Assembly (NCBI RefSeq): GCF_029784155.1
Contig: NC_073693.1
Span: 169,127,104 to 169,191,103, forward strand
DNA: 64,000 nt
From: Uranotaenia lowii
Taxonomy: Eukaryota > Arthropoda > Insecta > Diptera > Culicidae
Reading direction: 5' to 3'
Under the pieces are notes generated by a model. That model worked only from the letters and a program-made list of their open reading frames with translations. It ran no database searches and had not been told where the DNA came from. A program made the translations under genes and the position numbers. Of the stretch, positions 44,940-57,302 are shown in pieces. Each line of letters begins with the position of its first letter. Position 1 is the first letter of the stretch.

Positions 44940-46244
44940 AGCACAACCCCCCGGGAGAGCGTAAATCGAACAAAATCCATGGCTCTCCCAGTCGTGCTCT
45001 CGAAATCTGCCGTTCTATGGCAGACTGAAGGAATCGCCAGCATGGTTAGGTACTTAGGGTGGTTTGTGCTGATACGAATGAATATTTTTACGTACCTAAT
45101 TCATAGCTAAGTCATTGTCTTCATCATTTTGATTGTTTTTCAGCTTTTCAAAGTTACAGAGACCTAGTTCAGAAATGTTTTGGAATTCTCATTTGGCAAA
45201 ATAATTTCGGTGGCATCTTCTTTGATTTTTATTTTGAAATAATTGAATAATTGAATAATTGAATAATAATTGAAATAATATAATGAAATAATTCAAAAAT
45301 TAACATCGAAATCATTCACACTTGTGTAAAAGTCTTATGTATGTATGTAAATTTTATGTTACCTTAGTAAGGTGCTAAAAAAATGAACAAAATTAAGGAT
45401 ATAAATAGGGTTGACTTTGTAAAAATAAAGTTCATAATTTGATCCAACACTCAGTATCAGAAATCAGGAACTTTGAATTAGATTTTCAAAGACTTTTTTG
45501 AATTTCATTTCTGATCTCAAAGAAAAAAAGATTTCATAACCGTTTGATTTGAAATTGCTGTGAATAAAAATTCCATGTACATACACTTATATTGAATGTT
45601 CTAATTTTCTTTGTTCAGTGCTTAAGCATCCATTTCTCGATAAATATGATGAAGTTAAAGTCGATTTAAAAAAGATGATTTTAAAAATTAAGAGGAGATT
45701 ATCTAATACAGAGAACATACCAAATGCATGATAGATAACGAAAAACAGAATGGTATATGGAAATTTGTTGATATTTATATATTTGCAGCATAAAAAAATC
45801 GCGAAATTTCATACCATGAAAAGTGTTGCGCCATTTCTACAAATTTGGTACCTATACGATAAAGAAAATTTCAAACATGGTTTTGGCGAAAAAGGAAAGA
45901 CAGTTGATCAAAACTGCTTAAAATGACGACACATTTCAACAAAACATTTTTTGGCACTTATCTTCTGGTTAATAGAAATTGAAACTATCGGTGTCCTCTG
46001 TAAATGAAGATATTCGCTTTCTAGTTTTGTTGGAAGTCAATCTTTTTCGAAAATTTTTGCCCCTGGAGGTAGGCACTACCTTAGTATGACAGAAGTATTA
46101 CGAAAATATTCAAAAAACTGTTCACTGCTCCTGTTCACTCCAGTTTCATGAGCGTAAATAGTTACTTACCTATTTTCTGCTTATTTACATGTTCATTATT
46201 TTTGCGAAATTCAAAGGCTTAACGAAGTTTGCCGGGTCAGCTAG

Positions 46245-48180
46245 TAAACTTATAAATCTGCATGAAAACTCAAAACTGATTTTGAAGGTTTTTATCATCT
46301 TCCATTCAATGAAGAATTCAGACCTCGCCTAGATATTTTAGTTTCACAAATAGAAGAAAGTTTGAATTTATTTTAAAATTTTGTGGAAAAGTGCAAAACG
46401 AATGAACTGATGCTTCAGATACATCAAAGATTTCAATTGATTCAATTTTTCTTTAAAATTTCTTCGAAATTATAGAATTTGACAGTAGTGTGGAAATTTC
46501 ACAAAAGGAACTCTTAAATAACTTTTTTTTTCACAGAAGTCAAAACCACTCGTGATCTTTGAGAAAGTTTATTATTGAACTAAAACCTTAATTATCAAAA
46601 TGTTTGTAAGGCTCTATAATTTTGCAAAAAATAGTGTACAGACAAGACCTGGTTTGGAAAAAATGATTGCATATTTGCAATCCGCACCCCAAAATCATTT
46701 TAAATGAGCTCTTAAGTTCCCTGCCCCTCGGAAAAATGTGAATTTTGTTGCTTTGTGTTGTCAGTTTATGTGATAAACAGTTCTGATTTCTTCATTTCTT
46801 TAGCAATAAATGCAAGCGATCTACTGATTAAGTTGATTTTTTATTTGTTATTTTCTCGTGGATGGTTTTAAATTTCCTCAGAACGAACGAGGATTAATCG
46901 ATCATAATAAAAAAAATTGAGGTAATAATATTGAATAGTTGACGTTTAACTCAAGGACCTTTAAATAATATTTTGATGTTGATACTAGTGCTTTCCGGAC
47001 AATATTTTGACTTTTGATTTGATTTTGATTTGATATTTATGTATATTCATATGATAATTTTTTTAAGTAAATTTAAGCGACACATGATTTTTAATGTTGT
47101 TGTATACTTGGTTTGTAATGTTTAGTTTTATTATATTTGTTTTTTTATAACACAGTTAATGCAGAACAGGGAATGATAATGTAAAATCCTGTATGAATTT
47201 TAAATATTATAACATAACATAATAACTTTACAAAAAATCTAATACTTTTTTTTTCTTTCCAGGTATGAAATGCAAAAGTCAGTAAGTAACTAAAAATTTA
47301 CGCTCCTGTCGTAGAAAGTGGAAATCATATCTACCTTCCCCATTCCCTATAAAGTCCGCAGGGTTCGGCCATGGTATTTTCAACATTCGGTGGGGGCTGG
47401 TTATTTTATGAGATTTTACATTCTGAGGCAACGATATGGGAGACCTAGCTTTTTTGGAATTATAAATCAGGACATGTAACACCATCTCGGAAGGTAAGGC
47501 GGTACAATTCCGAACGACACTAATTTCTTAAACGGAGAGTTGATGTGTAGCGCCAACCGATGTGTTAGGCGATAGTTCGTGCGAAAGTTGCTTTCACATA
47601 TATACAAGAAAATGATGTTTTTTAAACAATCCAATTCATAAACAAATTAATTTTACCACTTAACGAAATTCCTTCACACTTCAATTGAGTTAATATTTCG
47701 GAAATTTTCCGCATTCCTACATCAAAAGGCGTCTCGTTGGGCTACAATCGGGGATAAAATTTTAATCATTCAGAAATTGCTACTGGAATCATCTTTCCCA
47801 TTCAGCTCAATTTTCCTGGAATCTCCTTTCATATCGTGTTAAAGGGCGATTTGTATTGTGATGAACTATGATGAGGCATGAGATTTCACCTTGTTGAATT
47901 TTGGAACCTTCTCGAGAAGAGAAGTGCACTACCCACCGACCAAATTGCTCAAATTTCCTCCATCCAATTGAATATCTTTGTCTGGGGGCAAATTATCTCT
48001 TTGTTGATACAAAGTTTATGAAAACATGAATGGAGCTCGAGGAATGGAATCTAACCTATCACCTGCTTCCGGTTCCTTTCCATGCCCCCGAGATTTGAAT
48101 TATCTATTTCAATCATATTCAATCGATTCGTCAATCAGTTTGGACGCGTTTTTAACCCGCTCCCGGCCCGCGCGTAATAA
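46245..48180. other. AT-rich stretch without a recognisable gene
   Basis: Only short ORFs without family signature. A GCGCCAACCGATGTGTTAG motif near 47551 resembles, inverted, GGCGCTAACACATCGG near 62966. Confidence 0.4.
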
Positions 48181-48279
48181 TTAATTAATTGTTTTTTTTT
48201 TTGCTTCTAGTACTTTTCGCAAGTTAGCGCTTTTTTCTTTCTGTGCCGGTGTTATAATAACAATAATATATATAAAAAA

Positions 48280-49533
48280 ATGAGTAAAGTTTGCGAAGTG
48301 TGTGAAGCTGATTCTTCCGCTGAAGTGCTGTGGTCATGTGTCGGGTGCACCCGGTCATTTCACCCCTCCTGTGTGGGGGTATCGTCCCTGCGTGGCTCAC
48401 TCCGCATCAAGAAATTTGACAAAAAAACGGTGGATCCATCCTCGTTTTTACTTCCATGCTGTGAGTCATGCCAGTCGCTGGTATCCACAACGTTTGATTT
48501 TAATGCGCTTGCTGAGCAACAGAAGCTGCTAACGAAGCAAATAAATGAAAACACCGAGGTGATGCACCGGCTTGCGCAGAAAGGTGAAAGACCGAGCGAT
48601 ATCCAGCAAATTTTGGAGAGCATAGAAACTTTGCTTAACGATCTTAAGGAACAGATGGCCTCCATAAATTCATCCTCTTCAAATTTAAAAAAATACATTA
48701 ATCAATCGCTGACCATAATTAACAATGACATTTGTCAGCTTAATCAGCGAAGCATCGAATCAGCAGCCATTTGTACGATGCATAACAATCCATTGCTTGA
48801 AATCGACATTATAGGTGAACTAAAAATATTGTCATCGAATGTTGATGAGCTTAAATCGAAGATTGTTCAGGCTCCCACTTTGCCTGATTCACTGCCAAGC
48901 TTAGAGTTTGAATTGGATTTAGTAAATGCTGATAATTCAGGATGGCGACTATTAGGAACCACTAAAATTTGGAAAGCTGACTGGAGTGAATATGATGAGC
49001 GAAAAAAGCGTCGCTTACTTCAGCAAAAAATGGCAGATGCCGCAAATATAAGAAAAAAACAAAGAAAAAGGGAATACAACTCGAACAGTCATAATAAAAA
49101 TAACCACAACTACAATAAAAATCGGTACCACAATCCCAACCTCAACTTTAACTGCAATAACAACAAAAACAACAACAACAACATTAACAACAACAGCAAC
49201 AGAAACAACAACAACAACAATTACATTCAAATACCTACTGACCGTGAGCTTCTTGCTGCAGCGAAGGTTCAATTCTCCAGACCTCCACCCAGTCATCGAC
49301 CAATTCACTTTCAAAGGGGTGAAATTCTTAATCCGTACCCAACAAGTGCTGCATCAACAGTTTCAACACCTATCGCTCCGCGCCCGTTTAATTTGTCACC
49401 GTCTGGAACTTTTTCGGCCCCAGTATGCAGTTCATCTTTTGTCCCAGGGCACGAACCCGTGGCTGTGCAAACGTCATCGACTGCTCCATGTCAGGCTTGT
49501 ACATGCAGACATTCGTGTTTTGCCAGAAATTGA
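48280..49533 (+). CDS. CR1-group ORF1 with PHD finger
   Basis: 417 residues. Residues 5-65 form a PHD-type zinc finger: CEVCE, then CVGC, HPSC and CCESC, in the C4HC3 order. A probable coiled coil follows (about residues 75-200). Residues 255-310 are basic and strongly Asn-rich, from AAC repeats at 49100-49225. The C-terminus is Pro/Ser-rich and ends in a short Cys-rich tail (CQACTCRHSCF). ORF1 proteins of this kind bind the element RNA; the PHD finger's partner is unknown. The frame is intact, and its 3' end overlaps ORF2. Confidence 0.85.
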   Translation: MSKVCEVCEADSSAEVLWSCVGCTRSFHPSCVGVSSLRGSLRIKKFDKKTVDPSSFLLPCCESCQSLVSTTFDFNALAEQQKLLTKQINENTEVMHRLAQKGERPSDIQQILESIETLLNDLKEQMASINSSSSNLKKYINQSLTIINNDICQLNQRSIESAAICTMHNNPLLEIDIIGELKILSSNVDELKSKIVQAPTLPDSLPSLEFELDLVNADNSGWRLLGTTKIWKADWSEYDERKKRRLLQQKMADAANIRKKQRKREYNSNSHNKNNHNYNKNRYHNPNLNFNCNNNKNNNNNINNNSNRNNNNNNYIQIPTDRELLAAAKVQFSRPPPSHRPIHFQRGEILNPYPTSAASTVSTPIAPRPFNLSPSGTFSAPVCSSSFVPGHEPVAVQTSSTAPCQACTCRHSCFARN

Positions 49534-51881
49534 CAGACCCCTTGGAGGACAACAATCATCTTGAAGAATCGACGACTCTCCATCAAGGAGAGGTAACTAA
49601 CTTTAAAGAGACAATAATTTATTGTCAAAATTTTAATCGAATGCGGAGTGCAAGAAAAATTCATGAAATTTTAAAAAAAGTTAATGGCTGCTCGTATGAC
49701 ATTATTTTAGCTACAGAAACAAATTGGTCTGAAGATATAAAGAGCGAAGAAGTTTTTGGAAGTCGATTCAATGTTTTTCGAAGTGACCGCGATTTCGAAT
49801 CAACTGACAAAGAATCTGGTGGTGGTGTACTTATCGCAGTTGAAGGCACTCTTTTCTCTGAACAGCTTCCTAGCAGTAAATGCGCCGAGTATGAAGATGT
49901 CTGGGTTAAAATTACGATTCATGAAGAAATACATATTTTTGTATCTGTGTATTTCCCTCCAGATATGGCTAAAAAAGACTCATATGAAAAGTTTTTCCGG
50001 ACTGCTGAAACCATAATTGAATCATTGAAACCTGAGACTAAAATACATATTTATGGTGATTTTAACCAGAATTCCATTGATTTTATTGAAGATGTTGAAA
50101 ACTCATCGATATTGCAACCGGTTATAGGTGAGAACGTAACATTACATTTTATTTTTGATAAAATAAGTGAACTAGGATTTCATCAAATTAATCATGTTCG
50201 CATCCAGCAAAACCGCTTTTTAGACCTATTGTTCACCAACTGCACGGAAGATTTTTGTATTGAAGAAGCTGCAGATCCATTATGGAAAAACGAAAAATTT
50301 CATACTGCCATAGAGTATTCACTTTTTACTGATCTATATAGACAGCGCCCTAGTGGTGCCGATTTTGAACTCGTATACGATTTTAAAAACCTGAATTATT
50401 CTGATTTTGATATGCGTTTCAATGATATTAATTGGCAAAATCTTTTGAAAGATGAATCAGATATGAATGTAGCTGCTGGTTTATTTAGTAGTAATCTATA
50501 TACAATTATTGACGAACTCGTGCCTAAGAGAAAGAAAAGAATACTGACAAGCTATAAACATCCAGCATGGTACACACGTGATATAAAACAACTCAAAAAT
50601 AAAAAGCAAAAAGCACATAAAGCCTATAAGAAAAATAAGAATTCGCACAATCTGAACGCATACAAAGAAATTTGCAGAGTACTTGATGTAGAAATATCGC
50701 TAGCTTATAACAGTTACAACGCAAGAGTAGAGAGCAATATTAAATCCGATCCTAAAACCTTCTTTAGCTATGCAAATGAAAAAATGAAAACATCTAATTT
50801 TCCATCACGTATGCAGTTTGAAGACTTTGATGGATCTGACAGTGAGGAGATTTGTAACCAGTTTGCTCGTTTTTTTCAAAATATTTACAAAAAATCTAAT
50901 GCTTCTCCAGACTTAAATTATTTTTCTTATCTTCCTGAACGAGTAAATGACGTTAGTGTTGAAAATATTACTGTGCAAGAAATTTTAAGTTCCCTAAATA
51001 GTCTTGATGACAAAAAAGGTCCAGGTCCCGATCAAATACCTCCACTATTACTTAAAAAATTTGCTACTTCATTTGTTAATCCACTATTTTGGCTGTTCAA
51101 TTTATCTCTTAAATCAGGAGTCTTTCCGATAGCCTGGAAAAAGTCATTTTTAATCCCAATATTTAAATCTGGTAAACGATCAGACATAAAAAATTATCGA
51201 GGCATTGCTATTATCTCATGTATCCCAAAGATGTTTGAGGCGATTGTGAATCAAAAGATGTTCAATCAAGTAAATAATCGCATCTCCAATAACCAACATG
51301 GCTTTTTCAAAGGTAGATCAACATCTACCAACCTATTAGAATTTGTGAACTTCTCGCTTGGAGCTATGGACAGATGTAATTTTGTTGAAACTTTATATAC
51401 AGATTTTAGTAAGGCGTTTGATAGAGTTGACATTTCATTGCTACTTTTTAAACTAAAACGTATAGGATTATCAACTTCACTTTTAAAATGGATCGAGTCA
51501 TATTTGTCGGATCGAACGCAGGTAGTCCGTTTTAAAGGAAAAATCTCGACAGAAATACAGGTCACTTCTGGTGTTCCACAAGGATCTCATTTGGGCCCCT
51601 TGTTATTTATAATTTTTGTAGACGATGTCAATTTAGTATTAAATAGCGTCAAAGTACTCATTTATGCCGACGATATGAAACTGTACATGGAGATACGTAA
51701 CAGAATGGATTTACAGCATTTTCAGGATGATATTGATATTTTTTACACTTGGTGTGCAAAAAGTCTGCTAGATCTCAATATTAAAAAGTGCAACATTATA
51801 TCTTACTCTAGAAAACTGAACCATCATGATTTTAATTTTACTTTAGGGCAGCAGCAAGATGTAACAAAATTAGGGACCTAG
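49425..51881 (+). CDS. CR1-group ORF2: endonuclease and reverse transcriptase (frameshifted)
   Basis: The frame opens upstream of 49425; ATGs at 49425, 49488 and 49503 all lie within the overlap with ORF1, so the true start is uncertain. An APE-type endonuclease occupies about residues 65-290 with ATETNW, GGGVLIAV and YGDFNQNS. The RT follows with KKGPGPDQIP, NYRGIAIIS, TDFSKAFDRVD, SGVPQGSHLGPLLF and YADDMKLY. The reading ends at a premature stop (51881) caused by loss of one base near 51870; the other frame continues RDLGVILDTKLTFIEHF. All catalytic motifs are intact. Confidence 0.85.
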   Translation: MQFIFCPRARTRGCANVIDCSMSGLYMQTFVFCQKLTDPLEDNNHLEESTTLHQGEVTNFKETIIYCQNFNRMRSARKIHEILKKVNGCSYDIILATETNWSEDIKSEEVFGSRFNVFRSDRDFESTDKESGGGVLIAVEGTLFSEQLPSSKCAEYEDVWVKITIHEEIHIFVSVYFPPDMAKKDSYEKFFRTAETIIESLKPETKIHIYGDFNQNSIDFIEDVENSSILQPVIGENVTLHFIFDKISELGFHQINHVRIQQNRFLDLLFTNCTEDFCIEEAADPLWKNEKFHTAIEYSLFTDLYRQRPSGADFELVYDFKNLNYSDFDMRFNDINWQNLLKDESDMNVAAGLFSSNLYTIIDELVPKRKKRILTSYKHPAWYTRDIKQLKNKKQKAHKAYKKNKNSHNLNAYKEICRVLDVEISLAYNSYNARVESNIKSDPKTFFSYANEKMKTSNFPSRMQFEDFDGSDSEEICNQFARFFQNIYKKSNASPDLNYFSYLPERVNDVSVENITVQEILSSLNSLDDKKGPGPDQIPPLLLKKFATSFVNPLFWLFNLSLKSGVFPIAWKKSFLIPIFKSGKRSDIKNYRGIAIISCIPKMFEAIVNQKMFNQVNNRISNNQHGFFKGRSTSTNLLEFVNFSLGAMDRCNFVETLYTDFSKAFDRVDISLLLFKLKRIGLSTSLLKWIESYLSDRTQVVRFKGKISTEIQVTSGVPQGSHLGPLLFIIFVDDVNLVLNSVKVLIYADDMKLYMEIRNRMDLQHFQDDIDIFYTWCAKSLLDLNIKKCNIISYSRKLNHHDFNFTLGQQQDVTKLGT

Positions 51882-52495
51882 GTGTAATACTGGACACCAA
51901 ACTAACTTTTATTGAACATTTTAACACGATTATTAATAAAGCTTTCAGTATGTTAGGGTTTATCAAAAGATTCTGTTATCACTTTAAGGACCCTTATACA
52001 ATAAAAACACTTTTCATATCGTATGTAAGATCTATACTCGAATATTGTAGTGTAGTTTGGTGCCCGTATCAGCCCACTCATGTTACAAGAATAGAATCGG
52101 TTCAAAAACAATTTCTACTGTTTGCACTAAGAAAGCTGGGCTGGAGTTCCACTTTAATTCTTCCATCATATGAAGCACGATGCATGTTAATCAATATTGA
52201 AACGCTTGAAAAACGAAGAGACGTTGCTATGATTTCCTTTGTTAACGATATTATCTCCCAACGTGTAAAATCAGAATACTTGTTAGAAAACTTGAACTTT
52301 TACACACCCTCACGCATACTAAGAACCAGAAACTTATTTCAAGCTGAGTCTCAACGAACCATGTACGCCAGCAACAAACCTGTAAACCAAATGATGAAAA
52401 CTTATAATCAATATTGTGTACATATTGACATAACCATGTCCAGAGCTGCAATAAGAAAAGTGTTAAACAGAAGACATTTACAAAATAGTGGTTAA
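51871..52495 (+). pseudogene. CR1-group ORF2 C-terminus after the frameshift
   Basis: The frame starting RDLGVILDTKLTF joins the RT C-terminal region and runs 181 codons beyond the ATG at 51950, with YVRSILEYCSVVW and RIESVQKQFLLFALRK, typical post-RT motifs of this group. It ends at 52495. No other defect is seen. Confidence 0.8.
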
Positions 52496-52575
52496 GACAA
52501 TTTTTGTATGAGCAAATTGTAAACGTAGTCTACAACTGATTGACGAAATAAATAAAAAAAAAAAAAAAAAAAAAA

Positions 52576-54927
52576 TTTTATTGACTGTTTTCTGAAAGCT
52601 TTTAACCAGGAACATCTTATTCCAGTACGATTCAACAAACACTTGTGATTCCGTTTGAAGTGACATGTTAAATATGAGACGAGGGATATTATAAAAGAAA
52701 AAAAATCTATCAATCAATTTGACATCAAAATTCCTAAAGTTTAAATTATGCTGGGTTAGCTACTTTCCAAAACATTAAGGAACTTCTTCCAATTTCCGAA
52801 ATGCCCTTTGAGAAAAACCTTCAAAACGGCAGCAACAAACAACAACAACATTCATCAAACAACCATTAGCAAACGTCAGCTTATGCTGTTTCACAAACAT
52901 AACCTACAATCTAATTACGAAGTACAACTTCCAATCCCAGAGCAGCGTAATTATTAGGCATCCTGTCCCAGACTCTTGCCATATTTTCACCAACTTTATT
53001 CCCCAGGTTGTCAATGGGAAAAGTTGAAGAGGCAACCCTCAGCTCAGCCAGCCGTCTCGGGAAAAACCACCCGGATCCGGTGAAAGTTTTCCAAACAATA
53101 AAGAGAGGACTGTTTGCATGGCCGGGCAAGGGACGACGACGAGGACTCTCGGAAGGACTGCGATATGGGGATGGAAATGGAAAACCGGTCCCACCGATCG
53201 TTGGGTACGGAGTTGGGTTCAGTTTGGTTCGGAATGGCATAAAGTGCGAAGATGAGAAGAAAAAATAAAAACAAACTGAAGCCACTGGAGAAAATAAACA
53301 AGTCTCATTGAAAGAGACTGCCCGATCCCGGCTTGTATGGCATCCAAAGGAGACCATTTTTGATGGCGGCATTGGGATCTCTAATCTTTTCATGAAATCA
53401 CACGCACTTGTTGGTGGAAGCACCACAAAAAAGGTGACTCTGGCTGGGCTGCGGTTGAAGTATGAGATTTAATTTTCTGCTCATTTTATTACCGCTGCCA
53501 GAGACAGTTATGTTACTTTAGCTTGGGTGGAAGGCTGTGCCATTTGTAGAAACTTGTCAATCAATCGTTAGACAATTATTTGAACAACTACACATATGGA
53601 ATTTCGATTGACAGCTATGATAAGCTTTTTAAATGCTTATCATATCTTTGCGTGACGCTCGGTGTTTTGGATATTGAAGACTTTCTGTTTTCATTAGAAA
53701 AGAGAATATTCGATGTAAAATATGTATAATCGATTTGTTGAGCTATTGGCATTCATTAGATTTTTGTCTGTATTAGCCCTTCGTTTCATAAAGTAACAAA
53801 TTTGCAACAATTAATGTATGAAAAATGTGAAAAATCGTATTTTATTGTAATTTTTTTTTCGTGATGTACTCATCATTTTCAACTGTTTAAAATGATTTTT
53901 AAGGAAACATAAAAAATCATGAAATGAAGGGTTAACTATCTGCATATATTTTCGTTTTTGCGACGAAAGCACGTCAAAGACATAAAAAACCATTACCTGA
54001 TTTTTTTTCTAAATAAATGAATGTTTATTGGAGCAATGCTATAAATATAATCTCAAATTGTTCAAGTTACCATACTAAGTTTTTAACAGATTTGAACCCA
54101 AGCGACCTCCATTTGTGAGATTTAGAAAAAAAATCATCGAAAACGAAAAACTGGTAAGATTCCTATCAGGAGAGCATATCATAACTAACACTCAAACCCA
54201 TCTGAACGAGATATTATTCTCTTATTCAGATATAGCTGGGATAGTTCGGATATATTCCGAATTATAAGTATAAGGCGATATCCTGTGACAATCCCTTCTC
54301 GGCTTTAGAAATGAACTTACTTTTTTAAGGCCGCTGATAATGGATAGATAATTGAAAATCATTTTGATTTTATACAGTTAAGCCTAATAAAGCCCATTTC
54401 ATGAGTATGTGCCATTATTGGAGTCAACTTTCAAACGGTTTTCTGCATAGCTGTTATGAATTCAACACCTACAAATATGTTCACAGCTATGATAAAACAC
54501 TCAAAAATTAGTTTGAAAGCTCTAAGAACCAAAAAAAAACTTGTATTAATAATAATTTGACCCATGTCGAAAACAGGTCCTACTTAATTCCTTAGGCAAC
54601 TATTTTTTACCATTCACTCTAACCATAATATTGAACTTGCTGTTAAATGTTTATGAACGTAATATTAAATCGTAAGACAATTTGAATAGAATAGTGCACA
54701 GTAGGGGAGATAAGGGCATAATGGCCACCTTAAGAAGGACGCTTATTTAACTATAGAAAACAGCTTATATATGTGAGTAACATCATTGTTTCGTGTTTAG
54801 AGACCCTAAAAGATATTATTTGGTATCTAGCTAAAACTTGAAAAGTAGATAAAAACGTTTAAAAATGCTTTTTAAATTTGTTTGCCGAAAACTTGTCATT
54901 GTAGGAACATAATGAAAACCACCATAG
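52576..54927. other. Unassigned stretch, GC-balanced at 52900-53450
   Basis: 52900-53450 is less AT-rich and has overlapping ORFs on both strands, but no protein family is recognisable. It could be unique host sequence. The rest is AT-rich. TAGGGGAGATAAGGGCATAA near 54703 resembles ends of common mosquito repeats. Confidence 0.35.
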
Positions 54928-55822
54928 AGCAGTATGAGCACCATTAATCGGGGTACGATGAGCGTTTTCTGCCGTAGGATCTAGCAGCAAATTCAACTCG
55001 ATGAAGTAAACTGAATAAAAGAGCAACAGCTAAACTAGTTTCACCTGCGATTTGGCCAATTGGTAAGGTGACGGAGAAATAATCAGAAAACTTGAGAGGT
55101 TGAGTCTTGAACTAAACAGTGAGTCTTGAAGCCATCAAACAAAGCAATAACAAAATAATGTATATCTGTTTGTACTGCTTCAGGCAAATTTGCTGCAGCA
55201 TTTTTGCAGCATTTTTTTTACTTTTCGGCGAAAAACTGAGTATTTTTCGAAAAGAGTTGTAATCGTTTAAGATAAAAACTCGTGCCGGAACCAAACAAAA
55301 TCAATAAAACTATTGTTTTATAGATAAGGCATGCTCAGTTTGGTAAAATTTATAACTTGTTCAATGCAAAACTCTTTTAAAGATAAAAAAAAGTTTTAAC
55401 AATCATCATCCTAATAAAACCAAATTTGTTACCTGCTCACTGGTCGGTGATTTAATCAGACCAACTTGAGGTTCTTTTACTTTTTTTTTATTCTATTTTT
55501 CTGTTTCCAGCCCTAGGGTTCGTAGAAAACAAAGGATTCCCACACACTCGCAGAACATTATGTTTCTGGTGCTTTGTTGGGCGGTTGATGCTACTTGCCG
55601 TATAATGCCAGATTCAAAATTATCGATCATGAATGGTAAATGACAGAAATCGTCTCGACCAGGAATCGAACTCGAATCATCTGATTATCTCTCCGACACC
55701 TTACCAATATGATAAATCGTCAAGCTGTTACTGTATAATTCAGTTGGCTTCATCGAGTTGAATTCGCTGCTAGATTCTACGGCAGAAAATGCTCATCGTG
55801 CCCCAATCAATGGAGCTCAGTT
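54928..55822. mobile_element. Long-inverted-repeat element with tRNA-like arms
   Basis: Arms of about 170 bp (54928-55100 and 55650-55822) pair as inverted copies through ACGATGAGCNTTTTCTGCCG and TTCAACTCGATGAAG. Each arm contains TTGGTAAGGTG(A/T)CGGAGA and, in the right arm, the B-box-like GAGTTCGATTCC on the minus strand. This may be two SINEs in head-to-head orientation or a MITE that absorbed a tRNA-like sequence. No clear target duplication. Confidence 0.65.
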
Positions 55823-56960
55823 CGCTCCGAGTCAACGTACATCATGTTGCGTACATGAAAGATCAAATGAACGTTTATAAGAGCTCATTTTTCGGTGCTC
55901 AAAAATTATAACATTTTTATCTCTTGAGATCCGAGCTGATTTTTTTTTAATATTTATGTAAAGATGACAGAGATTTCTCTTTTGCTGAATAATTAACTAA
56001 ACTGTTCCTCGTGAAAATTTATTTGAGAAAATACGTATTTCCTTAGAAAAGAGGGAGGCAGGGCTCGTTTTGCCTTTATTATTGTAACTTACTTTTTGCG
56101 CAGAATGTGTCAACAAATATAAATCTTACAATCCATACTATAAGTAGCTGTTTGACAAGCAGCTCACTAAGTCTACAGCTAAGAGAAACTAAAATCATAA
56201 GAGATATGGAAATGGCCTAATTTTTTGGAAATTAATCATTATTATTGTAGCTTCATAAAAAAAACTATTGACATTAAGGCGACTACCATTCAGACTTGAT
56301 TTTTGAATAAAATAAGATTGAAGTGATGAAATATAAGGCCCGTCTAAAGGCGAGGTTGGCAAAAAACGACAACAAATCGACAAATATATACCTAGTTCAA
56401 TTTTTGTATAAGCTGAAATATCTCAGTTATTTGTTTAACATTTTCAACAAAAATTATATAAAATAGAACGCTATGAAAAAATCCTTATACATTTTTTTAA
56501 ATTAAGGAAAAATATGAGGATATTTTTAAAATGTAATAAAAATGCAGTTCTTCAGCTCATGTAGATATTTTTTGTTAATTTTCCTCAATATTAAGAAAGA
56601 AAACTTTTTTGATTTTTTCGGTGAAAGAAATCTGGATTTAAGAGAGTTAAAAGGATTTAATTTTCGTGAATTTATATAGGTACGCTACAGTACTAAAGCC
56701 TAACCAAATCCACTTTGGTTTTGGAAGTCAAGATAAATCAATCAGTGTCGATGAAATGATGATAAAAGACTTTCCTAACTTATCATTGCCTGAAAGTGAG
56801 TTCTGTTGCGTTTTTAAATTTGGTCCTGAACGCCAACTGGCCACAGAAAACTGACCAGTATTTTTCACCGCACAACAAGTTTTCTCGAGATTGCAGTGTG
56901 CTTCCGGAATTTCCAAAACATTTGAAACGATCATGTAAACGGAGGAGTTTTCAGTTGGTA
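55823..56960. other. AT-rich stretch without a recognisable gene
   Basis: Nothing beyond short ORFs lacking family signature. Confidence 0.45.
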
Positions 56961-57302
56961 GGTACCGTAATCCGGGGTAAGATTGATTATTTTTTTCAAA
57001 ATATTTCGATTATTTTTTCTGTGAACGAGGCATGTGGCATGTTTTATGTTTTTAAAACCAGTAGTGGAGTCTTATTAACGAAAAACATGGATCCAGAAAT
57101 TCATTAGACTACTTTAAATTTGATTTTAAAATCGATTTCGTCTCAGAATTTGATGCTTTGGGGTGACATTGATCAGTATCTATTCTGAAGGTTTTAATGA
57201 GTTTTCTTGATCTTAAAGGATGCAAAACACCTTCATAATATTTACATATGCTAGTTTATCAATTTTACCTTGATGTTTAACGTTTTATTTCATGAATATC
57301 TA

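Larger units (their letters stand above)
41475..46244 (+). mobile_element. Helitron candidate containing a hAT element
   Basis: The 5' end TCTTATATATATATAAAA follows an A, and the 3' end GTTTGCCGGGTCAGCTAG precedes a T, fitting Helitron insertion between A and T without duplication and a CTRR terminus. The second Helitron at 57303-58593 has related ends. No Rep/helicase gene is present. The hAT element at 42925-44939 lies inside, leaving about 2.75 kb. The pairing of these two ends is inferred. Confidence 0.5.
48190..52575 (+). mobile_element. CR1-group non-LTR retrotransposon, nearly intact
   Basis: About 4.4 kb with ORF1, overlapping ORF2, a 3' UTR of about 60 bp and an A-run to 52575. The GVPQGSHLGPLLF motif and ORF1 PHD finger point to the CR1 group. 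A single one-base deletion breaks ORF2 near 51870. The 5' boundary is uncertain because no duplication is visible. Confidence 0.85.

Noticed and set aside
49100..49225. A separate Asn-rich host gene or pure microsatellite
   Set aside because: The AAC run is inside the intact ORF1 frame of the CR1-group element.
52911..53426. 171-codon ORF on the minus strand
   Set aside because: No family signature; other frames are equally open in this GC-balanced block.
55640..55720. A tRNA gene on the minus strand
   Set aside because: Box A and B are present, but the cloverleaf is not complete and the sequence is part of an inverted-repeat element.
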